DNA of 58,860 nt. Source: Planctomycetota bacterium. GTDB taxonomy: Bacteria > Planctomycetota > UBA1135 > GCA-002686595. The DNA lies in NCBI GenBank assembly GCA_021413885.1, contig JAIOPM010000020.1:1-58860 (forward strand), in the 5' to 3' direction. The notes under the pieces were generated by a model, which saw only the letters and a list, made by a program, of their open reading frames with translations, did not search any database and was not told the DNA's origin. Below, piece by piece: positions 27,068 to 35,592 of the stretch. Both the position numbers and the translations under genes were made by a program. How positions within the stretch are numbered: position 1 is the first letter of the stretch; the number at the start of each line of letters is the position of its first letter.

Positions 27068-28006
27068 TTACGGACGCGCGGCTGCCGCTCGCGCGGAACC
27101 TTGACGCGTGCCGCGGCGTTCGAGTTCCGCTTCGAGCAGCGTGCGCACGTCGTTCTTGTGGACCGTCCATTTCGGCGCGAGCAATTCGTCGTCGGACGCG
27201 TCGGCGGTGATGCGGTGGAGAACCTGTTCTTCACCGAGCTCCTCGACGAAGTCCGTGAGCCACGCCACATACGTCCCTACGTCAAGCGTCTCGACGCGCC
27301 CTTCGCGCCACCACTTCTCGAGAATCGTGCGGCGCAGCACCATCAAGTGGTGCGCCTTGACGCCGTCGACGCCGCTCGCGGCGAGCGTGCGCGCCGTGCG
27401 CCGCGCTCCCTCGCGTCCGTCGCCTGGCAGTCCGAGGATCGCGTGGCCGACGGTGCCGAGTCCGCGCGCTTTCGCACGCCGCACCGCGTCCTCGAAGTCC
27501 GCGACGGTGTGCAGCCGATTGATCGCGACCAACAGCGCGTCGTCGGCGACCTCGAGCCCGAGCTCGACCCACACCGGCACGCGTCGATTCCATTCGGCGA
27601 GCAACGTGAGCGCGTCGTCACTCAACGTGTCGGGCCGCGTCGCGATCGAAAGCGCGACGATGCGTGAACCCAGATGGGGCAGCGTGACGTAGAGAACTTC
27701 TTGGAGCCGCTCGATCGACACGTACGTGTTCGAGTAGCTCTGGAAGTACGCGATCGCCTTCGCGTCCGCGCCGCGCCGCGCGACGCGCGCGAGTCCGAGT
27801 TCGAGCTGGCGCGCGAGCTCGTCGCCGCGCTTCCACGCTCCGGTGCCGGAACCTTCGACGTCGCAGTAGACGCAACCGCCGCGGCCCTTCGCGCCGTCGC
27901 GGTTCGGACAACTCGAACCCGCATCGAGCGCGACGCGATGGACCGGCGCGCCGAACGTCTCGAGCAGCCACGGGGCGAGCGCGCGGTAGCGGGTCGGTCG
28001 ATCCAT
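27068..28006 (-). CDS. Radical SAM protein, TIGR01212 / YhcC family
   Basis: The 312-residue protein has the radical SAM cluster cysteines in the TIGR01212 form: CPNRDGAKGRGGCVYC, that is CX11CX2C rather than CX3CX2C. Downstream are YFQSYSNTYVSIERL and GLEVADDALLVAINR, which also fit the family. The C-terminal segment with LMVLRRTILEKWWREGR is characteristic. E. coli YhcC is of this type; its reaction is not established, so no function is assigned. ATG 28006 lies only 72 bases from the divergent selB start, so the two genes share a short promoter region. The open frame continues far upstream without meaning. Confidence 0.9.
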   Translation of the reverse strand: MDRPTRYRALAPWLLETFGAPVHRVALDAGSSCPNRDGAKGRGGCVYCDVEGSGTGAWKRGDELARQLELGLARVARRGADAKAIAYFQSYSNTYVSIERLQEVLYVTLPHLGSRIVALSIATRPDTLSDDALTLLAEWNRRVPVWVELGLEVADDALLVAINRLHTVADFEDAVRRAKARGLGTVGHAILGLPGDGREGARRTARTLAASGVDGVKAHHLMVLRRTILEKWWREGRVETLDVGTYVAWLTDFVEELGEEQVLHRITADASDDELLAPKWTVHKNDVRTLLEAELERRGTRQGSARAAAARP

Positions 28007-28054
28007 GGCGCGATCGTAGCGCACGTCGCGGCAGAGCGGCGCGTTCACGCGGCC

Positions 28055-28063
28055 GCTAAGCTC
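28055..28063 (+). promoter_or_regulatory. GCTARNCTC motif upstream of selB
   Basis: GCTAAGCTC lies 15 bases before the selB ATG in the short divergent region shared with the radical SAM gene. If its TAAGCT is a -10 hexamer, the selB leader would be only about 10 bases. Confidence 0.3.
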
Positions 28064-28078
28064 TCGCGCTCTCTCGTC

Positions 28079-29995
28079 ATGCACATCCAACCGATCGTCA
28101 TCGGCACCGCCGGCCACATCGACCACGGCAAGTCGAGCTTGGTGCGCGCGTTGACGGGCGTCGATCCCGATCGTTTGAAGGAGGAGCAGGAGCGCGGGAT
28201 GACGATCGATCTCGGCTATGCGCCGCTGGCGTTGCCCGACGGACGCACGGTCGGTCTGATCGACGTGCCCGGCCACGAACGCTTCGTGCGCAACATGGTC
28301 GCGGGTGCGACGGGCGTCGACGTCGTCGTGCTCGTCGTCGCCGCCGACGACGGCGTGATGCCGCAGACGCGCGAGCACCTGCACATCCTGCAATTGCTCG
28401 GCGTGCGGCGCGGTTTCGTCGCGCTCAACAAGATCGATCTCGTCGAGGCCGAGCTCGTCGACATCGCGGAAGACGATGTGCGCACGGCGACGAAGGGCAC
28501 GTTCCTCGAAGGCTGCGCGATCGTGCGCGTGTCGGCGACGAAAGGCGTCGGGCTCGACGCGGTGAAGCAGGAGCTCTTTCGCCTCGCGGCCGCGACCGAG
28601 CCGCGTTCCGCCGCAGGCGTTTTTCGCATGCCGATCCAACGCGTGTTCTCCGCGCGCGGCTTCGGCACCGTCGTCACCGGCGTGCCGGTCAGCGGCTCGA
28701 TCGAAGTCGGCGCGACGCTCGAAGTGCAACCCGGGAACTTGCGCGGCAAAGTGCGCGGGCTGCAAGCGTACGGCGAGACCGTGACGTCCGCGCGCGCCGG
28801 ACATCGCACTGCGCTCAACCTCGCCGACGTCGCGCACGAGTCGGTCGCGCGCGGCTCGGTCGTCGCGGCGCCCGGTTTCTTCGCGCCGCTCGCGATGGTC
28901 GGCGCGCGGCTCGACGTGCTGGCGGATCTCGACCGCGCGGTGACGCATCGCATGGGCATTCGCCTGCACACCGGGACCGCGGATCCGACCGGTGAGGTGA
29001 TCCTGCTCGATCAGGAGCGACTTGTTCCAGGCGCGAGCGGTCTGGTGCAGTTGCGGCTCGACGAACCGGTCGTGTGCGCGCCGGGCGATCCGTTCATCCT
29101 GCGGCTCGCGTCGCCGTCGCTGACGCTCGGCGGCGGCGTGATCCTCGAGGAGTCGAAGCATCGCCTGAAGCGCTTCAAGGGTTTCGTGCTCGAGGAACTC
29201 GCGCATCAGGAGCGCAGCCTCGATTCGCCGCTGGAACTCGCCGAGTCGATCCTGTTGCGCGCCGGCGCGACGCCGCTCGCGACCGTCGAAGTCGCGCGCG
29301 CGATCAAGCGCGAGGTCGACGAGACCAAGCGTCTGCTCGAGACCCTCGCGACGTCGAAGCGCGTCCGCGCGCTCGGCGCGAGCGGCACGTGGATGCACGT
29401 CGAACGGCTCGAAGCCGAACTCGCCCGCGTGCGCGCCGCGGTCGCGACGTGGTTCGCAACGAACGCGCACCGTCAGGTCGTCGAGATCGCGGAGTTGCGT
29501 CGCGCGCTCGACGTCACCGCCGACGAGCTCGCGCCGTTGCTCGAGGAAGAAGCGCGCCGCGGCGGTTGGACGCTCGAGTCCGGCGGCTTCCTGCGTCCGA
29601 AGGGCGTCGCGCGCGCTGTCGACGACAAGGCGCGCGCGGGCGTCGAGCGCGTGTTCGCCGCGTTGCTTGCCGCCGGCGTGCAGACGCCGTCGCGGGCCGA
29701 GCTCGTGACGCGCCTCGCCGTGAAGCCCGCCGAACTGCAGAAGGCTCTGGAGCTCCTGATCGACGAAGGCCGCGTCAAGCGCATCGAGAAGGACTACTTC
29801 CTCACGCGCGAATCGATCGAGTCGGTGAAGGCCGCGATCGTCGCCAACTGCGCGAAGCACGGCCACCTCGAGATCCCAGCGCTGCGCGACCAATTGGCGA
29901 CCTCGCGCAAGTTCCTGATCCCGCTGCTCGAGTGGTTCGACACGCAGGGAGTGACGATCCGTCAGGGAGCGAACCGCGTCTTGCGCCGCAAGTAA
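28079..29995 (+). CDS. selB: Selenocysteine-specific elongation factor
   Basis: The 638-residue GTPase would deliver Sec-tRNA to UGA codons marked by a SECIS element. The GTP-binding domain has G1 [10 protein letters not shown], the switch region [11 protein letters not shown]3 [12 protein letters not shown] and G4 NKID. EF-Tu-like domains II and III follow (about 175-345). The C-terminal part (about 370-638) consists of winged-helix modules ending with [19 protein letters not shown], which recognise the SECIS RNA. This layout separates SelB from EF-Tu and from IF2-type factors. The gene stands alone here: selA, selD, a selC tRNA or an obvious selenoprotein were not found in the window. Its presence implies that the organism uses selenocysteine. 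Confidence 0.94.
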   Translation: MHIQPIVIGTAGHIDHGKSSLVRALTGVDPDRLKEEQERGMTIDLGYAPLALPDGRTVGLIDVPGHERFVRNMVAGATGVDVVVLVVAADDGVMPQTREHLHILQLLGVRRGFVALNKIDLVEAELVDIAEDDVRTATKGTFLEGCAIVRVSATKGVGLDAVKQELFRLAAATEPRSAAGVFRMPIQRVFSARGFGTVVTGVPVSGSIEVGATLEVQPGNLRGKVRGLQAYGETVTSARAGHRTALNLADVAHESVARGSVVAAPGFFAPLAMVGARLDVLADLDRAVTHRMGIRLHTGTADPTGEVILLDQERLVPGASGLVQLRLDEPVVCAPGDPFILRLASPSLTLGGGVILEESKHRLKRFKGFVLEELAHQERSLDSPLELAESILLRAGATPLATVEVARAIKREVDETKRLLETLATSKRVRALGASGTWMHVERLEAELARVRAAVATWFATNAHRQVVEIAELRRALDVTADELAPLLEEEARRGGWTLESGGFLRPKGVARAVDDKARAGVERVFAALLAAGVQTPSRAELVTRLAVKPAELQKALELLIDEGRVKRIEKDYFLTRESIESVKAAIVANCAKHGHLEIPALRDQLATSRKFLIPLLEWFDTQGVTIRQGANRVLRRK

Positions 29996-30319
29996 CGACT
30001 CCTTGAGGAGTGCGTCGTCTCGGACGGCAATCGCAGCTCGGAGTCGCTGACGCCACTGGGTCGCTGCCGGCGCAGTAAGCGCAACGGGCACACTCCGTCG
30101 ACTCGACACGATTCGAGCGGCGGCGCCGTCGTTACTACGGGATTATGAAATGCAGCGACCGTGGGCCAATCGCTACGCGATCACAAAGGCGTAACGCCGA
30201 CGCGCGTCGCGCGATGCACGCTCGACTTCGACCGCTGGAGCTCGCGTGCTCGAGGCATACACGAACGAACGACGTTCGGGTCTCGAGTCTCGAGCTCGAC
30301 GGCAAAGGAGCTGTATCCA
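29996..30319 (+). other. Intergenic region between selB and a secreted-protein gene
   Basis: No supported gene. ACTCC TTGA GGAGT (29998-30011) forms a 5-bp hairpin right after selB and may end its transcript. A second small inverted repeat CTCGA/TCGAG is near 30102-30117. The stretch at 30131-30150 (gttactacgggattatgaaa) is unusually AT-rich for this genome and may hold the promoter of the next gene, though no paired boxes are clear. AAGGAG at 30305-30310 is the ribosome binding site of the gene at 30320. No selC-like tRNA was found here. Confidence 0.5.
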
Positions 30320-31264
30320 ATGACCCTCAGAATGAACTACGCCGGACGACTCACCAGTCGCTTGTCTTGCCTGCTCGTGCCGGCCGCCATGAGCATCACA
30401 CCCGTGACGGTGACGGTGGCGCCGGCCAACCCGTGCAAGACGTCGGCCGCCGAGACGTTGAACTCGTGCAAGAAGGGCGCGGCGTCGGACTATTACCTCG
30501 CACGCGCGATGTGCACCAATCTTCCGGCGGCCGAGAAGAGCGTGTGTCAGTCGGACGCTCTGGCTGCGTATCAGGACGCGCTCGAGCTCTGTGATGATCA
30601 GTTCGACGAGCGCCTCCAGGTCTGCAACGACTTGGGCGGTGCGATCTACGACCCGGACATCGTGCCGGCCAGTTTCTCTTCCGTGCTCGGAAACCCGTAC
30701 TTGGCCTTCGTGCCGGGGCGTACGCTCGTCTACGAGGAAGTCACCGCCGCCGGAATCGAGCACATCGAGGTCACGGTCACCGGCAACACGAAAGTGATTC
30801 TCGGCGTGACGTGCGCCGAGGTGCACGACATCGTCACGCTCAATGGCGAGCCGCTCGAGGACACGCTCGACTGGTACGCGCAGAAGTCGAACGGCGATGT
30901 GTGGTACTTCGGCGAACTCTCAGTGAGTTTCGACAATGGCGAGATCTCCGATTTGCACGGTACGTGGCGCGGCGGCATCGACGGCGCCAAGCCCGGCATT
31001 GCGATGAAGGGCTCGCCTCATCCCGGCGACATCTATCGCCAGGAGTTCTTGATCGGGACTGCCGAGGACATCGCCGAAGTCGAGAGTCTCGACTCGGCTG
31101 CGGTCGTGCCCTACGGCTCGTTCCCGCATTGTCTGCGCACGGCGGAGTACACCCCGTCGACGCCGGGTGCGGAGGAACTCAAGTACTATGCGCCCGGCAT
31201 CGGACTCGTGCTGGTCCGGAATCTCCAGACCGGTGAGCGCACCGAACTGATCGCGATCAAGTAG
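30320..31264 (+). CDS. Uncharacterised secreted protein
   Basis: A 314-residue exported protein with a signal peptide at about 1-35. Residues 38-105 are helical and carry regularly spaced cysteines (CKTS, CKKG, CTNL, CQSD, CDDQ, CNDL), probably disulfide-bonded hairpins. The rest is a beta-rich domain with NPYLAFVPGRTLVYEE, VILGVTCAEVHD, EDTLDWYAQKSNGDVWYFGE and PGIAMKGSPHPGDIYRQEF. I recall this second domain from many secreted bacterial proteins annotated only as hypothetical, so no function can be given. The ATG is well supported by AAGGAG nine bases upstream, one of the best ribosome binding sites in the window. A very strong hairpin follows the stop. Confidence 0.83.
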   Translation: MTLRMNYAGRLTSRLSCLLVPAAMSITPVTVTVAPANPCKTSAAETLNSCKKGAASDYYLARAMCTNLPAAEKSVCQSDALAAYQDALELCDDQFDERLQVCNDLGGAIYDPDIVPASFSSVLGNPYLAFVPGRTLVYEEVTAAGIEHIEVTVTGNTKVILGVTCAEVHDIVTLNGEPLEDTLDWYAQKSNGDVWYFGELSVSFDNGEISDLHGTWRGGIDGAKPGIAMKGSPHPGDIYRQEFLIGTAEDIAEVESLDSAAVVPYGSFPHCLRTAEYTPSTPGAEELKYYAPGIGLVLVRNLQTGERTELIAIK

Positions 31265-31288
31265 CGAGGGACACGTGCCACGCGTGGG

Positions 31289-31327
31289 GTTCGACATCGC
31301 TCGCGCAAGGTCGCGACGATGTCGAAC
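31289..31327. terminator. Bidirectional terminator hairpin between convergent genes
   Basis: GTTCGACATCG (31289-31299) pairs perfectly with 31317-31327. Inside it TCGCG (31301-31305) pairs with CGCGA (31312-31316), giving a 16-bp interrupted stem. It lies between the convergent secreted-protein and cupin genes. Confidence 0.7.
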
Positions 31328-31345
31328 GCAATCGACGGTCGTCGT

Positions 31346-31377
31346 GCCCGCAAGCGTCGGCGCCTACGCTTGCGGGC
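31346..31377 (-). terminator. Terminator hairpin overlapping the end of the cupin gene
   Basis: GCCCGCAAGCGT (31346-31357) and its exact complement (31366-31377) form a 12-bp stem with an eight-base loop. On the minus strand the stem starts in the last codons of the cupin gene and the stop codon falls at its loop. Confidence 0.65.
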
Positions 31378-31705
31378 CGACGCCTTCGATCGGTTGGCGC
31401 AGCAGGACGAGCAGCACGCAACCGTCGCGCGAGCTCGGCGTGTGCGCGCTGCCCGGCGCATGACGAACGTACGAGCCCTTGCCGTACGTCGCTCCTCCGT
31501 CCTCGAGCGAACCTTCGAGGACGAAGTACTGCTCGCCCGCCGGATGACGATGCGCGCCGTACGTGGCTCCCGGCGCGAACGACAACAACACCGTCGACTC
31601 GCCCGTCACGGCGTCGAAGAAGAGCTTCTTCCACCTCACTCCCGCGTGCGGCGTGGCGCGCCACGGCACCGCGTCGGAGAGCGCGGGGAGGATCAGCGGC
31701 TTCAC
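31364..31705 (-). CDS. Small cupin-domain protein
   Basis: A 113-residue single-domain cupin of the ChrR-like anti-sigma or sensor type. Metal-binding motif 1 is GAHRHPAGEQYFVLEG, with two histidines and a glutamate; motif 2 (GSYVRHAPGSAH) supplies another histidine. There is no signal peptide. The GTG start overlaps the stop of the M28 peptidase gene (GTGA), so it is the second gene of a two-gene unit on the minus strand. Many short cupins of this type bind a metal and act on small molecules or sense oxidants; which applies here is unknown. A hairpin lies over the stop codon. Confidence 0.82.
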   Translation of the reverse strand: MKPLILPALSDAVPWRATPHAGVRWKKLFFDAVTGESTVLLSFAPGATYGAHRHPAGEQYFVLEGSLEDGGATYGKGSYVRHAPGSAHTPSSRDGCVLLVLLRQPIEGVGPQA

Positions 31706-33099
31706 GGCACGCTCTCGAGATAGCGCAACGCACCGAGCCAGCCGAGGCGCGCGCACCAGCCCATGTTCCACGGCTCCTTGTCGGTCGTGTTCTCCGGCGT
31801 GTCGCCCGCGGAGTGGTAGTAGTTGTCGTAGTCGACCGAGACCTTGTCGCGCTCGCGCCACGACTCGCCGACGACGCCGGGCGTGCGCGGATGATCCTCG
31901 GGCTCGCCCCAGGCGCTGGTGAACATCGTCAACGCGGGACGCGCGTTGTCCTTGCAGTACTTCGAGCCGCTGAACACGTACGAGTCGGTTCCGCCGAGGC
32001 TCTTGTTGGTCGCCCACTTCTCGGGGAAGCCCGCGTCGCCCTTGTGTTCGGCGAGCACCGCGAGCAACGTGCGCACCAGCGCGACGTTCGCCGGCAAGTC
32101 GTCGGGCTCGAGGTTCAACTGATCGGCGCCGGAGCCGAAACCCGCCTGATCGAAGTTGATCACGCCGAGCAAACCGCCTTCGCTCGGCACGCGCGCTTCG
32201 AGGAACTCGCGCGTCGACGCGATTTCCGAGCCCCACACGGCGAAACGGATCTCGTGGGTCGGCGGCGCGAGCTTACGCTCGCGAATCGCCAGCGCCCACG
32301 CGCGCGCGATCTCGACGACGACCGCTTCGCCGCTCGCGTTGTCGTCCGCGCCCGGACCGCCGGCGTCGGAATCGCCGTGCGCGCAGAAGAGGAGGTAGTC
32401 GTCCTTCCACGCGCCGGTCGACTTCGCTCCCGGCAAGCGCGCGACGACCGTGCGCGCGCGCGACTTCACGATCGCGGCGTCGAGCTCGTACTCGAGTTCG
32501 ACCGCCGTGTCGGCGCCGAGCCACTCGCGCAGCGCCTTGCCCTCGTCCTTCGAGAGCCCGAACACGATCGTCGGGTTCGCGTCGCCGGCCTTGAGATGGT
32601 TGACGACCGGATACGAGCCGTCGCGCGTCGTGTTGCCGTCGACCAACGCGATGCGCGGCGTCGGCCCGTCCTTCTTGAGCGCGAAGCGATCGGTCAGCCA
32701 CGCGCCGTCGGCGGTCGGCGCGAGCGCGAGCTTCAGGCGACCGCTCCCGCTCGGCGAGTAGCCCCACGGCCACGCGCGCGCGAGCTCGAACGCTTGCACC
32801 TCGCCGGCGCGGTGCGCGCGGACCGCGAAACGTTTTTCGGCGTGACACCAGCGCTCGCCGTCCTCGATCACTTTCACGTCGAGGCCGCCGGAGCGCAGCA
32901 TCTCCTCGAGCGCCGCCGACGCGAGCTTGCCCGATTCCGTTCCGCCCATGCGCGGTCCGAGCGCCACCAACGAACGCACGCGCGCCTGCATCGCACTCTC
33001 CGACACGCGCGCGGCGAGTTCGCGTTCGAGCGCAAGACGTTCCGGCGGAGTCGTCGCGACCGCCTGCAATCCGACCGATAGGAGCAGTTCGAGCAGCAT
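31702..33099 (-). CDS. M28-family zinc metallopeptidase
   Basis: A 465-residue exopeptidase-like protein with a short N-terminal hydrophobic segment (LLELLLSVGLQAVA) that is probably a signal peptide. The M28 catalytic domain (about 215-460) has the first zinc ligand in FCAHGDS, the bridging aspartate in GADDNASG, and a glutamate in AVWGSE. INFDQAG should carry a further ligand, and YYHSAGDTPENT the last histidine. The family includes aminopeptidases and carboxypeptidases acting outside the cytoplasm. The N-terminal 200 residues may include a PA-like insert. It is followed by a coupled cupin gene. The ATG has GGAA five bases upstream. Confidence 0.87.
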   Translation of the reverse strand: MLLELLLSVGLQAVATTPPERLALERELAARVSESAMQARVRSLVALGPRMGGTESGKLASAALEEMLRSGGLDVKVIEDGERWCHAEKRFAVRAHRAGEVQAFELARAWPWGYSPSGSGRLKLALAPTADGAWLTDRFALKKDGPTPRIALVDGNTTRDGSYPVVNHLKAGDANPTIVFGLSKDEGKALREWLGADTAVELEYELDAAIVKSRARTVVARLPGAKSTGAWKDDYLLFCAHGDSDAGGPGADDNASGEAVVVEIARAWALAIRERKLAPPTHEIRFAVWGSEIASTREFLEARVPSEGGLLGVINFDQAGFGSGADQLNLEPDDLPANVALVRTLLAVLAEHKGDAGFPEKWATNKSLGGTDSYVFSGSKYCKDNARPALTMFTSAWGEPEDHPRTPGVVGESWRERDKVSVDYDNYYHSAGDTPENTTDKEPWNMGWCARLGWLGALRYLESVP

Positions 33100-33275
33100 G
33101 CGTTCCAGTCTGCGCGCACACCGCAGAGCTCGGAAAGATCTTCTCGGGCGCTTTCGGTTGTCGACGGTGAAGAATGCGTGACGTCGCGGCCGATGAACCC
33201 GCGACTCCCGAGCACGATCGGCGCGCGACCCCCCGTGGTCGTCGTCGGACTCGTCGTGCCGGTGCGTCCGAACCT

Positions 33276-35378
33276 ATGGGGAAACACCAAGCACACGGCA
33301 AGCCTCAGCGCGACCTTCCGGACGACGGCCCGGTCGGCAACCGTCCCGCCAACAACGCGCGCATCTCCACCCCGGGCAGCGTCGTCGAAGGCCTGCAGCA
33401 CGGCGGCGTCAACGCCGGCGACTTCCTCGGCCTCAACGACGACATGGCGTCCTCGACGCCGATGCAAGCCGCGCCGATTCCGACGGCGGAGCCCGCGGGA
33501 GCGAGCTGGCTCTTCCAACAACCGGAACCCGAACCGGTGGTGTTGATCGGCGACGAAGACGTTGCCGACGAACCGACGTCCGAGCCGGTCGCGGAAATCG
33601 AGTACCAGGAGCCCGAGCCGCCGGTGCGCAAGTCGGTGCGCAAGCTGAAGCCCGCGATGCTCGTCGGCGGCGCCGCCGTCGTCGTCGGCATGATCGGCTT
33701 CGCGGCGTGGAGCGCGCTGAGCGCGTCGCACTCGAACAAGGACGCGGATCACGCGCCGAAAGTCGTCGACGCTTCCGCGCTTCCGCCGGCGACGAAGTTC
33801 GCGCTGCCGCAACCTTCGGCCGCGTCGAAGTATCCCGGTCGTCGTTCTATCGCGGGCGACGGCTCCGAGCCGCAGCCGGTGGCCGACGTGTCGGTCGCTT
33901 CCGCGTGGGAATTGCCGGCTCCGGAACCGGACCCGGTGCAGGTCGAGCCGAGCTTCGAGCCGACGTCCGCGCCGTCCGACGCGACGGTCGCCGAAGTGCC
34001 GAGCGACGAGACGCTGTCGACCGACACGCCGTCGCCGACGCAATGGATCGACACGCCGGTCGATCAGTCGTTCGCGCCCGAACTCGAACCCGCGGCCGCG
34101 GATCAACCGGTGCTCGAAGAGGAAGACTCCGCCGAGGAGGTTCCGGTGATCGACACCGGCAGCGCTTCGTTGCCGCACGCTTCCGCGCCGAGCAGTGACG
34201 GCTTCGTCGTCGAGACCGTGCACGCATCGCAGCAAGTGTCAGCGCCTGTCGTCGCGGACGACGAAGTCGTCGCGACGAGCCCGTCTCGCCCGCTCGTGAT
34301 CGTCGGCGCGCCGCTCCCGGAAGCGAGCGCTGCGTCGACGGCGATCGCCGAGCACGTGGAGTCGCCGTCGACGACGTCGCCGATCGAAGTCGTCGCCGAG
34401 ACGAATCCCGCGGCTGCGGTCAAGCCGTCGCCGGAGCACGTCGTCGAGCTCGCGCCCGCGCCGGCCGTCGATGCGAAGACCGAACCGGAGCCCGCGCACG
34501 TCAAGCCGCCGCTGATCATCGTGCTGCCTTCGCCGCTGAAGCACGCGACGCCGAACGACGTGCCTGCGATGCCGAGCGCGCAGCCGAGCTCGACCGAAGC
34601 CGTCCACGATGTCGTCGCGTCGAACGTCGAACCGAGCCACGCGTCGGTCGAGCACGACGTGGTCGCGAACTCCGTCGAAACACCGGCACCCGCGCCGAGC
34701 GACAAGCCGGTTGCGTCCAAGCCGGAAGCCGCGCCGGCGACGCCGCCGAGCACTCAGCCCGCCGCGCCGATCGTCGTCGACACCGCGAAGCCCGCGGGCG
34801 ACGGCACGCCGAAAGTCGAGCCGGTGGTCGTCAAGGCGACCGACGTTCCGGCGTCGAGCGTCGAAGGCTCCGTCGTGATCACGCCGACGACGCCGGTGGT
34901 CGCGCCGAAAGTCGAGAAGACGACCGACGCCGGCGGCTTGCGCAAGGCGAGCGCCGTCGACATGGCGAGCATCTGGACCGACACCGCGATCCCGTTCGAC
35001 GCGATCGCGGGCGACAAGCGCATCCTGACGCCGAGCGTCGGGCGCGTGCGCGTGCTCTTGGTCGAGAAGCAAGTGTTCGAAGGCTTGCTGTACTCGGTCG
35101 GTCAGAACCAGGTCACGATCCAGACCGACCTCGGTCGCATCGGCATCACCGGCGAGCGCATCCAGAAGATGGAGCGCATCGAGGTCGCGAAGGCCGATCC
35201 CGCGAAGGACGCGGCGGACACCGTGCGCATCAAGACGCCGGGCGGCATCGTCGTCGGCAAGATCCTCTCGACCGACGGCGGGCAGACGATCGTGATGACG
35301 TCGGACGGCGCGCGCGTCACGTTCGCGTCGAAGGACATCCAGATCCAATCCGGATCGAAGGTCGGCATCAAGCCGTAG
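33276..35378 (+). CDS. Single-pass protein with long Pro/Val/Ala-rich region and C-terminal beta domain
   Basis: I do not recognise this 700-residue protein as a whole. Residues 1-125 are polar and probably cytoplasmic, with a short motif GSVVEGLQHGGVNAGDFLGL. A membrane helix follows basic residues (KSVRKLKPAMLVGG onward, about 126-150), so the rest should lie outside. Residues 150-560 are low-complexity and rich in Pro, Val, Ala, Glu and Ser, probably disordered and long enough to span the periplasm. Residues 565-700 are compact and conserved-looking, with two similar beta units (VFEGLLYSVGQNQVTIQTD and GGIVVGKILSTDGGQTIVMT). The build recalls TonB, but the C-terminal domain is not TonB. 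ATG 33276 was chosen because the upstream frame is only basic filler. Two hairpins follow. Confidence 0.75.
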   Translation: MGKHQAHGKPQRDLPDDGPVGNRPANNARISTPGSVVEGLQHGGVNAGDFLGLNDDMASSTPMQAAPIPTAEPAGASWLFQQPEPEPVVLIGDEDVADEPTSEPVAEIEYQEPEPPVRKSVRKLKPAMLVGGAAVVVGMIGFAAWSALSASHSNKDADHAPKVVDASALPPATKFALPQPSAASKYPGRRSIAGDGSEPQPVADVSVASAWELPAPEPDPVQVEPSFEPTSAPSDATVAEVPSDETLSTDTPSPTQWIDTPVDQSFAPELEPAAADQPVLEEEDSAEEVPVIDTGSASLPHASAPSSDGFVVETVHASQQVSAPVVADDEVVATSPSRPLVIVGAPLPEASAASTAIAEHVESPSTTSPIEVVAETNPAAAVKPSPEHVVELAPAPAVDAKTEPEPAHVKPPLIIVLPSPLKHATPNDVPAMPSAQPSSTEAVHDVVASNVEPSHASVEHDVVANSVETPAPAPSDKPVASKPEAAPATPPSTQPAAPIVVDTAKPAGDGTPKVEPVVVKATDVPASSVEGSVVITPTTPVVAPKVEKTTDAGGLRKASAVDMASIWTDTAIPFDAIAGDKRILTPSVGRVRVLLVEKQVFEGLLYSVGQNQVTIQTDLGRIGITGERIQKMERIEVAKADPAKDAADTVRIKTPGGIVVGKILSTDGGQTIVMTSDGARVTFASKDIQIQSGSKVGIKP

Positions 35379-35384
35379 TTGGGT

Positions 35385-35406
35385 GACGGGCCGCAGCCGG
35401 CCCGTC
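35385..35406 (+). terminator. First of two tandem hairpins after the proline-rich gene
   Basis: GACGGGCCG (35385-35393) and its exact complement (35398-35406) form a 9-bp stem with loop CAGC, six bases after the stop codon. Confidence 0.6.
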
Positions 35407-35430
35407 GGCAGGAGCAGGTTGCGATGGGGA

Positions 35431-35460
35431 CGAGGCTCGCCGCACGCGCGGTGAGCCTCG
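35431..35460 (+). terminator. Second of two tandem hairpins after the proline-rich gene
   Basis: Arms 35431-35443 and 35448-35460 pair over 13 bp with one G.U pair and loop ACGC. The tail cacgctttagg has a short T run. Confidence 0.65.
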
Positions 35461-35559
35461 CACGCTTTAGGTGCTCGTCGTCACGCACCGCGGGAATCCG
35501 GCGGCGTTCGCGGAACGCGCGAAACCGACGCGGTCGGATGCAGTAGGTCGGTGACGCGG

Positions 35560-35568
35560 ACTAGACTG
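35560..35568 (+). promoter_or_regulatory. CTAGACT motif before the HEAT-vWA gene
   Basis: ACTAGACTG lies 25 bases before the ATG at 35593. It shares TAGACT with the motif at 17774. It is a possible -10 box; no -35 box is clear. Confidence 0.3.
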
Positions 35569-35592
35569 AGTGCCGCTCGCCCACGCCACTCC

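Noticed and set aside
27068..30109. A 1013-codon minus-strand frame ending in the radical SAM protein
   Set aside because: Everything before ATG 28006 is antisense to selB and low-complexity. The family N-terminus begins at 28006.
29996..30319. Possible selC (tRNA-Sec) downstream of selB
   Set aside because: No long acceptor/extra arm cloverleaf with a TCA anticodon loop could be folded.
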